This document shows, piece by piece, positions 5,412 to 9,680 of a stretch of DNA of 9,680 nucleotides. The notes beneath the pieces are model-generated. The model saw nothing but the letters and a program-made list of their open reading frames with translations. It ran no database searches and was not told where the DNA came from. The first letter of the stretch is position 1. Every line of letters begins with the position of its first letter. Origin of the DNA: Flavobacteriales bacterium UBA5871. GTDB lineage: Bacteria; Bacteroidota; Bacteroidia; Flavobacteriales_D; Crocinitomicaceae. The position numbers were made by a program, and so were the translations under genes. The DNA is taken from assembly GCA_002432085.1 (NCBI GenBank), contig DJFN01000193.1, positions 885 to 10,564 of the forward strand, in the 5' to 3' direction.

Positions 5412-6407
5412 TTATTTAATTTTCGAAAGCTCGTTTTTCAGGAAGTCGATCACGCGGATCTCGATGGAATCACCGTTTTTGAGGTTGGAAAGGTACAATG
5501 ACGCCCAGTCCACGAGGTGAATGAAGTAGAGGCTGCGCTCGATGCGCGTGGAACCTTTTGCTTCGGCAATCAGTACGTTTTTGGTTTTGGAGGTAACGAT
5601 CTCAACAGAGATGTCGAAGCGACGCTGGTTGCGTTTCGTCAGGTCGCCGGATTGCAGGAACAGCGCCGCGAAGCGATCATCGCCTCCGCCCCAGCCTACC
5701 AGCTCGTTGTGGTTCATTTCCGGAATCACGTGCTGCCAGCACAGCTCCTTGGAGTTCTCGTTGAATTGCTGCTTTGCACGAACGGCAACGGCTTCATAGT
5801 TTGCGCCGGCATAAACAACCGGTACTTTCCCGTGAAGGAAAGAAGCGATCTTTTTGGCTTCGGCGTGAATGGTCTCCATTTCCGCGAGGATAAGCTCACG
5901 ACCGGAAACGATCTCGTCAAGCAGCTTCGCACCGGCAAATCCGAGTCGGGCGAAAATAGCCGTCAGCTGAACGATGGAAAACCCGATAGCCGTACGCGGC
6001 GGATTGCCACCCGGTACCACAATGCAGTCGTAATCGTGCTGCTTGCAGAATTCCTGCAGCGTTCCGCCCGAGCATACGCCGATGATGTGTGCGCCACGCT
6101 CGTGTGCTTCTTCAGCTGCGGTCAGCGTTTCTTCCGTATTTCCGGAATAAGAGGAAACAATTACCAGCGTATTCTTGCCGATAAAAGCCGGCAGGTGATA
6201 ATCCTGGAAGGAAAACACCGGAACCGGGCATTCATCCTGCACCCACTGTGCGACCAGTTTTCCGCCGATTCCGGAACCGCCCATGCCGCAGATCACGATC
6301 GACTGGACCGGATTGGCAACGGGCTTCAGGTTCAGACCGGACGCAATGTCCAGCGCATCGGTGATATTCTGCGGGAATGCAGTAATGAGTTGTTCCATGG
6401 TTTCCAT
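5412..6407 (-). CDS. Bifunctional phosphoglucose/phosphomannose isomerase (SIS family)
   Basis: A 331-residue cytoplasmic enzyme expected to interconvert glucose-6-phosphate or mannose-6-phosphate with fructose-6-phosphate, linking gluconeogenesis and glycolysis to mannose metabolism. The SIS sugar-phosphate motifs are clear: GMGGSGIGGKL (residues 41-51) and SSYSGNTEET (85-94). Conserved catalytic positions of the PGI/PMI family are present: Arg138 in PPRTAIGF, Glu217 in FNENSK and His233 in EMNHNE. The 16-residue Glu-His spacing equals that of the archaeal Pyrobaculum enzyme (as I recall, Glu203 and His219). The start is placed at ATG 6407 because a -7-like box at 6416-6423 lies inside the longer frame from ATG 6455. 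A further ATG at 6398 is also possible. Function is well supported; whether it acts on both sugars is inferred from the family. Confidence 0.9.
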   Translation of the reverse strand: METMEQLITAFPQNITDALDIASGLNLKPVANPVQSIVICGMGGSGIGGKLVAQWVQDECPVPVFSFQDYHLPAFIGKNTLVIVSSYSGNTEETLTAAEEAHERGAHIIGVCSGGTLQEFCKQHDYDCIVVPGGNPPRTAIGFSIVQLTAIFARLGFAGAKLLDEIVSGRELILAEMETIHAEAKKIASFLHGKVPVVYAGANYEAVAVRAKQQFNENSKELCWQHVIPEMNHNELVGWGGGDDRFAALFLQSGDLTKRNQRRFDISVEIVTSKTKNVLIAEAKGSTRIERSLYFIHLVDWASLYLSNLKNGDSIEIRVIDFLKNELSKIK

Positions 6408-6415
6408 ACAGGACG

Positions 6416-6423
6416 TAAAAATA
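6416..6423 (-). promoter_or_regulatory. -7-like box TATTTTTA for the isomerase gene
   Basis: TATTTTTA on the minus strand matches TAnnTTTG except for the last base. It ends 8 bases before the ATG at 6407, predicting a leader of only a few bases. It falls inside the alternative N-terminal extension from ATG 6455, which argues against that start. Confidence 0.4.
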
Positions 6424-6609
6424 GGAGGATTCCCCGCAAAATAGGTGAAAACCATGTGGAAAGTGTGTTATTTTTTTAGGTGGCAGAGGTTTTGGGAAAA
6501 CTGTATTTAAAATCTCTTTGAGAAATATTCGATGTAATTACACGGTAAGATAATATTAATTAACAGACGCTCTTTTTTCCAAGCCGACGATCATCAGCAA
6601 GATTAACCG

Positions 6610-6617
6610 TAATTTTG
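6610..6617 (+). promoter_or_regulatory. -7 promoter box TAATTTTG for the thioesterase gene
   Basis: An exact TAnnTTTG match ends 15 bases before the ATG at 6633. It overlaps the in-frame TTG at 6615, which therefore cannot be the translation start. The predicted leader is roughly 7-11 bases. No clear -33 TTG is seen. Upstream, 6480-6600 is AT-rich with no other feature I can support. Confidence 0.6.
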
Positions 6618-6632
6618 ACCCAAATTTCTGTC

Positions 6633-7148
6633 ATGAAAGCGAGAAAAGCATCCGAGACACTTGCCATTACTACGAAAGTCGTTTTGCCGAACGAGACCAA
6701 CACATTGGGGAACCTTTTCGGGGGACAGCTACTGGCGTGGATGGACCTTATTGCCAGCGTTTCGGCGCATCGTCACAGCCGCCGCGTGGTGGTAACGGCG
6801 TCGGTGAATAACGTGTCGTTCAATTCGCCGATCTCGCATGCTTCCATCGTGACGCTGGAGGCGAAAGTGTCGCGCGCGTTCAATTCGTCGATGGAAGTGT
6901 TCGTAGACGTATTCGTGGAAGACCACGTAACGGGCGTTCGTTCCAAATCCAATGAAGCGATCTACACCTTCGTTGCTGTCGACCAGAATGGCGGACCGAT
7001 CCATGTTCCCGAACTGATTCCTGAAACACCGGAAGAAGTCGAGCGCTTTAACGGTGCGCTGAGAAGAAAGCAGCTGGCACTTATCCTCGCCGGGAAAATG
7101 AGCCCGAAAGACGCAACCGAGCTCAAGGCGCTGTTTACGGAAGAATAA
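6633..7148 (+). CDS. Acyl-CoA thioesterase, hotdog fold (YciA/BACH-like)
   Basis: A 171-residue single-domain hotdog protein predicted to hydrolyse acyl-CoA to free acid and CoA in the cytoplasm. The signature block NETNTLGNLFGGQLLAWMD spans residues 20-38: the Asn-x-x-Gly-x-x-FGG-Gly loop, and Asp38, which matches the conserved catalytic Asp of YciA-like thioesterases. It continues with the central helix and an Ala-His-Arg-His segment. The C-terminal tail with HVPELIPETPEE and a basic helix (GALRRKQLAL) is typical of the longer bacterial members, compared with about 130 residues for E. coli YciA. The start is ATG 6633, because the upstream TTG lies inside the -7 box. It is divergent from the isomerase gene and convergent with the DUF6495-like gene. 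The acyl chain preference cannot be read from the sequence. Confidence 0.9.
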   Translation: MKARKASETLAITTKVVLPNETNTLGNLFGGQLLAWMDLIASVSAHRHSRRVVVTASVNNVSFNSPISHASIVTLEAKVSRAFNSSMEVFVDVFVEDHVTGVRSKSNEAIYTFVAVDQNGGPIHVPELIPETPEEVERFNGALRRKQLALILAGKMSPKDATELKALFTEE

Positions 7149-7160
7149 TCTTATCAGACT

Positions 7161-7316
7161 TCAGGACCTGCCTATCGGCAGACAGGTGTTAAGAGCCGTC
7201 CGCACGGCGGACTTTAAGATTTCAGGACTGTTTCAAGAATCATCCGACTATCCTAAAATCTTGATCTCTTGAAATCTTAATGTCTTGATATCCTGCTGTC
7301 CTGACGTCCTGATCTC
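7161..7316. repeat. 8-base periodic repeat array with embedded small hairpins
   Basis: From 7247 to 7310 eight consecutive 8-base units end in TCYT (consensus GANNTCYT, for example GAAATCTT at 7271-7278 and GACGTCCT at 7303-7310). A partial ninth unit runs into the stop codon of the DUF6495-like gene. To the left the same type of unit appears in the opposite orientation at 7208-7231 and, in degenerate form, near 7152-7167. Between these lie two hairpins: GTCCGC-acg-GCGGAC (7198-7212) and CCTGCCTATCGGCAGACAGG (7167-7186), the second pairing as a 7-bp stem with one wobble. No T-run follows either hairpin. The whole gap between these two convergent genes is thus built of short repeats. Confidence 0.65.
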
Positions 7317-7788
7317 AAACTCCAAGAGCTTCCCGAAGCGCGTCCCAAAATTCCTTGTTTGAAAGCACGCAGCCTTGCTCAAGCAGCTGGTGGATTTCCA
7401 TTTCGCGCCCGTCGGCGTAGGCTTTTCGTTTGCTGAACCAGGTAAGCTGGTCGACCTGTTGCTGCAGCGCCGTGTGAATCGATTCCGGTGTGGAAAGATC
7501 AACATTCGATCCCGGTTTCCGGTTGATGGCGATCAGCTCCAGCTCGTCTTTCCCGAAGTGAAATACCATGCAGCTTTCCACGCTGCGCAGCTCGAGGTAG
7601 TCGAGTTTTTCGTAGACGATCTGCAGAACGGCATCGCTGAAAGATCCCACGATCGCGCGGGCCTTGTCAGGTTCGTTGCTGTTCAGCTCCACCCATTCTT
7701 CGTGGTGAATGCCGTTGACGATCAGGAACGCTTTCAGGTCTTCTTCCAGCGGAAGGAGCTCTTCGTTGGTGAGCATGCGGTATTTCAT
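7315..7788 (-). CDS. DUF6495-like small cytoplasmic protein
   Basis: A 157-residue protein beginning MKYRMLTNEELLPLEEDLKA, followed by FLIVNGIHHEEWVELN. From memory this N-terminus matches a conserved Bacteroidota family of unknown function (DUF6495); the family number should be checked. Other conserved-looking blocks are VGSFSDAVLQIVYEKLDYLE (near residues 47-66), SCMVFHFGKDELELIAINRK (about 72-91) and a C-terminal QLLEQG..LSNKEFWDALR. There is no signal peptide or membrane segment. A perfect -7 box lies four bases before the ATG, inside the 19-base gap after the secreted protein gene, so it can be transcribed separately from that gene. Its TGA stop sits within the last unit of an 8-base repeat array. 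The function is unknown. Confidence 0.8.
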   Translation of the reverse strand: MKYRMLTNEELLPLEEDLKAFLIVNGIHHEEWVELNSNEPDKARAIVGSFSDAVLQIVYEKLDYLELRSVESCMVFHFGKDELELIAINRKPGSNVDLSTPESIHTALQQQVDQLTWFSKRKAYADGREMEIHQLLEQGCVLSNKEFWDALREALGV

Positions 7789-7792
7789 GCCG

Positions 7793-7800
7793 CAAAATTA
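7793..7800 (-). promoter_or_regulatory. -7 promoter box TAATTTTG for the DUF6495-like gene
   Basis: An exact TAnnTTTG match on the minus strand, separated from ATG 7788 by only four bases (CGGC). The predicted transcription start is at or beside the start codon. The upstream promoter half would lie inside the 3' end of the secreted protein gene. Confidence 0.65.
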
Positions 7801-7807
7801 CGCCAAA

Positions 7808-8857
7808 TCAGAAAAAGGTATAATTGTAAGAGCTGGTTCTTTTCCGGGCTTTACTGTCGGTTTCCGTTATGCTGGCTACGAGGCCGTTCTCGAGGTAAGC
7901 GTATTCGTGCATGTAAATGATCTTCCCTTTGTTATCGGTGAATTTCTGCATAACCATATGATTTTGATCGTTGGTCTCGTATTCGACTGTATAATCCAGC
8001 TTGCTTTTTTTCGGATTGTAAACCGCTGTGACAACTCTTTTGCCAATGAAATCCGTTTTCCTTACAACGATCGAATCATTCAGGTATTCAACCGTGCGTA
8101 TTCTAGTGCTGTCGGCATTGAAATCGGTCTGCGTAAGATACACTTTGCCTTCCCGGATCGAGCGGGCGAACGTACTGTAAGAGCCGTCGTTGTTTTCCTG
8201 ATTGTAGGTGCAATAGCTGCTCACAGCTTCTATTTTGGCATCGGTGGCCACGCCTTTATCGTTGCAGGAATAATCCCATTTTTTCTTCAGCTTGCCATTC
8301 ACAAAATAAGTGGCCTTCACCACTTTCCCGGTCAACGGATCAACAGTGTGCTCCAGCGTGCTGACGCGTCTGCGGTGATCGTATTCCACGCAGGTGCTTT
8401 TGATGCAGTGCTCGCCATCGTACATAAAGGTCAGCTCCTGCACCAGCTTTCCATCCCTGAAATCCTGCGTCATGATGCGTTTATCACCCGAATACGTATG
8501 AATGGTGCGGGAAGTATGTTTTTTCCATTGATAAGTGGTTTCTAGTAGCAGCGTATCGTTGTATACATAATCCGTCACATTGTCGTTGAACCGATAACTC
8601 GTGAGCAAGCCCTGTGAATTGTAAACAGAAGTGCGTGTGAGCTCGTATTTCGGTTTTTGAACATTTACCGTTACACTGCTAATCCCATATTTTTCAGGAG
8701 CAAAATCCGGAACGAAATAAAAATCCACCTGAGACATTCTTTTTCCCGAAGCCTGTCGCATACTGCTGGACAGCAGCCAGTAGTTGTTGTCTCCGTAGTA
8801 CATGTCTTGTGCGCTGATGGATAGTGGTAACAACAGCAGTATAAAGAGTGTTTTCAT
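7808..8857 (-). CDS. Secreted protein with YD/RHS-like repeated strands
   Basis: A 349-residue protein. The start is ATG 8857, because it yields a standard signal peptide, MKTLFILLLLPLSISA, with probable cleavage before Gln17. The longer frame from ATG 8959 would hide it behind 34 residues. The mature part consists of repeated short strands with Tyr-Asp and Tyr-Asn turns, such as FMYDGEHCIKST, YDHRRRVSTLEHT and, near the end, YLENGLVASITETDSKARKR, resembling the antiparallel strand repeats of YD/RHS-like Bacteroidota proteins. There is no lipobox, toxin domain or C-terminal type IX sorting domain. It is probably periplasmic or surface-exposed with an unknown role. It is divergent from the glycine-rich lipoprotein gene (136-base gap), and the DUF6495-like gene follows after 19 bases. 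Only a poor -7 match (TATTTTCA, minus strand) is seen upstream. Confidence 0.75.
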   Translation of the reverse strand: MKTLFILLLLPLSISAQDMYYGDNNYWLLSSSMRQASGKRMSQVDFYFVPDFAPEKYGISSVTVNVQKPKYELTRTSVYNSQGLLTSYRFNDNVTDYVYNDTLLLETTYQWKKHTSRTIHTYSGDKRIMTQDFRDGKLVQELTFMYDGEHCIKSTCVEYDHRRRVSTLEHTVDPLTGKVVKATYFVNGKLKKKWDYSCNDKGVATDAKIEAVSSYCTYNQENNDGSYSTFARSIREGKVYLTQTDFNADSTRIRTVEYLNDSIVVRKTDFIGKRVVTAVYNPKKSKLDYTVEYETNDQNHMVMQKFTDNKGKIIYMHEYAYLENGLVASITETDSKARKRTSSYNYTFF

Positions 8858-8967
8858 AAGATGGTTTTGTGTGAAAATACACTTTTCCGGAATTGTTACA
8901 TTTCTGTTTGAAAGCGAATCACTTCCACTCACTTTTGTGATCGAATAACGATGGTACAAAAGTTGAT

Positions 8968-8975
8968 TAGATTTG
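8968..8975 (+). promoter_or_regulatory. -7 promoter box TAGATTTG for the glycine-rich lipoprotein gene
   Basis: An exact TAnnTTTG match ending 18 bases before the ATG at 8994. A TTG at 8935-8937 is 30 bases upstream, too far for the usual 19-21 spacing. The predicted leader is about 12-14 bases. Confidence 0.6.
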
Positions 8976-8993
8976 TTCCTAACTTATTACACT

Positions 8994-9680
8994 ATGAAGC
9001 GCTTTCGACTGATCATTTTCTCCGGGCTTGTTTTGCTCACAGCCGCCTGTGCAAACCGGAAACTGGATACACAGGATATTTCCTACCTGTTCATGGACTA
9101 CGATTCCTATGCGCCGGGCAATATAGGGACACCGGTTAAAGGCACCGTGAGTGCGCAAATGAAAAGCGGTGAAATACGTCCGCTGAAAAATAACCAGGGA
9201 TTTTCCTCATCCGATAACATCCATGTTCGCGTTGCCGATGAGGAATTTTCGGTTTATACGCGACTGAACTCATTCCGGACCAATTGCTTTCCTGTTGTGT
9301 TGTCTTATACCGATAAGGACAACAACACCATCACGTCCAACGACACGGTTTGCCTGAATTTCAGAGGCGATGCAGCTTTTTACGGACACAATGTGAACGG
9401 GAATAATGGCGCCAAGGGAAGCGACGGCGGAACGGCATTGCTGTTCCGATACGGGAATGACGGAAATCCGGGAAGCTGGGGCGAAAACGGAGCAGATGCT
9501 CACGATCTGGAAATACACGTTTGGCGTTCAGGCGATACGACGTTTTTTCATGTGGAAGACGTCGTGACCAGGCATGAATCTCGTTTTATAACCATTGGAG
9601 ACGCTAAGCTAACCATCGAGGCTTTCGGGGGGAATGGCGGATCCGGTGGCGAAGGCGGGAAAGGCGGGGACGGCAAAAAA
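8994..9680 (+). CDS. 5' part of a glycine-rich (collagen-like) lipoprotein
   Basis: The frame is open from ATG 8994 to the last base, 229 codons, so the C-terminus lies outside the window. It begins with the lipoprotein signal MKRFRLIIFSGLVLLTAAC, with Cys19 the lipidation site. Residues 20-125 look like a beta-rich domain. Two further Cys residues there (in TNCFPV and TVCLNF) may form a disulphide. After that come segments in which Gly recurs every two or three residues: NGNNGAKGSDGG, GNDGNPGSWGENGADAHD and, at the window end, GGNGGSGGEGGKGGDGKK. Such runs are flexible or collagen-like surface segments in many Bacteroidota lipoproteins. It is probably anchored in the outer membrane with an unknown role. 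Gene and class are well supported. Confidence 0.85.
   Translation, partial: MKRFRLIIFSGLVLLTAACANRKLDTQDISYLFMDYDSYAPGNIGTPVKGTVSAQMKSGEIRPLKNNQGFSSSDNIHVRVADEEFSVYTRLNSFRTNCFPVVLSYTDKDNNTITSNDTVCLNFRGDAAFYGHNVNGNNGAKGSDGGTALLFRYGNDGNPGSWGENGADAHDLEIHVWRSGDTTFFHVEDVVTRHESRFITIGDAKLTIEAFGGNGGSGGEGGKGGDGKK

Noticed and set aside
6408..6455. 16-codon N-terminal extension of the isomerase
   Set aside because: It contains the -7-like box, and the family normally begins shortly before the EQLITAFP-type segment.
5517..6479. 320-codon open frame on the plus strand
   Set aside because: It is antisense to the sugar-phosphate isomerase, whose motifs are unmistakable, and its own translation is compositionally odd.
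6615..6632. TTG start for the thioesterase
   Set aside because: The TTG is part of the exact -7 box TAATTTTG, so it is not in the transcript.
7709..8545. 278-codon open frame on the plus strand
   Set aside because: It is antisense to the secreted protein and the DUF6495-like gene. The other strand has a signal peptide, a promoter box and a plausible protein.
8858..8959. 34-codon N-terminal extension of the secreted protein
   Set aside because: It precedes a perfect signal peptide and covers the divergent promoter region.
1..9680. A defence, biosynthetic or mobile gene system
   Set aside because: No nuclease, transposase, integrase, toxin-antitoxin pair, CRISPR array or biosynthetic cluster gene was found; the genes are unrelated housekeeping and envelope genes.

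Overview
The window looks like chromosomal DNA from a member of the phylum Bacteroidota, possibly Flavobacteriales. Three things point there. Several genes are preceded by the Bacteroidota -7 promoter box TAnnTTTG. Shine-Dalgarno sequences are largely absent. The gene content is typical of that phylum: a SIS-type phosphoglucose/phosphomannose isomerase, a DUF6495-like protein, a TIGR01777-type epimerase, and several lipoproteins and secreted proteins with no clear assignment. I see no rRNA, tRNA, CRISPR array, transposase or phage gene.

Layout: the 3' end of an unrecognised protein (1-519, +) is followed by a 377-base gap with a small hairpin and, on the minus strand, a candidate promoter-leader-terminator unit with no gene attached. 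Three minus-strand genes follow: a small XRE regulator (897-1238), a 524-residue helical protein (1388-2962) and an epimerase-like protein (3378-4280). The 415-base gap between the last two holds a strong hairpin terminator and an 8-base periodic repeat. A lipoprotein (4385-5185, +) converges on the sugar-phosphate isomerase (5412-6407, -) across an inverted-repeat element. An acyl-CoA thioesterase (6633-7148, +) converges on a DUF6495-like gene (7315-7788, -) across a second, different 8-base periodic repeat. A secreted protein gene (7808-8857, -) lies just upstream of the DUF6495-like gene, and a divergent glycine-rich lipoprotein gene (8994 onward, +) runs off the window end.

No pathway links the genes. 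They read as housekeeping and envelope genes, mostly in single-gene units. The unusual content is non-coding: three families of short repeats, each sitting at or within a few bases of gene 3' ends; -7 boxes placed only 4 bases before start codons, which predicts leaderless mRNAs; and two possible orphan RNAs. No defence, secondary-metabolite or mobile system is visible, and I do not claim one.
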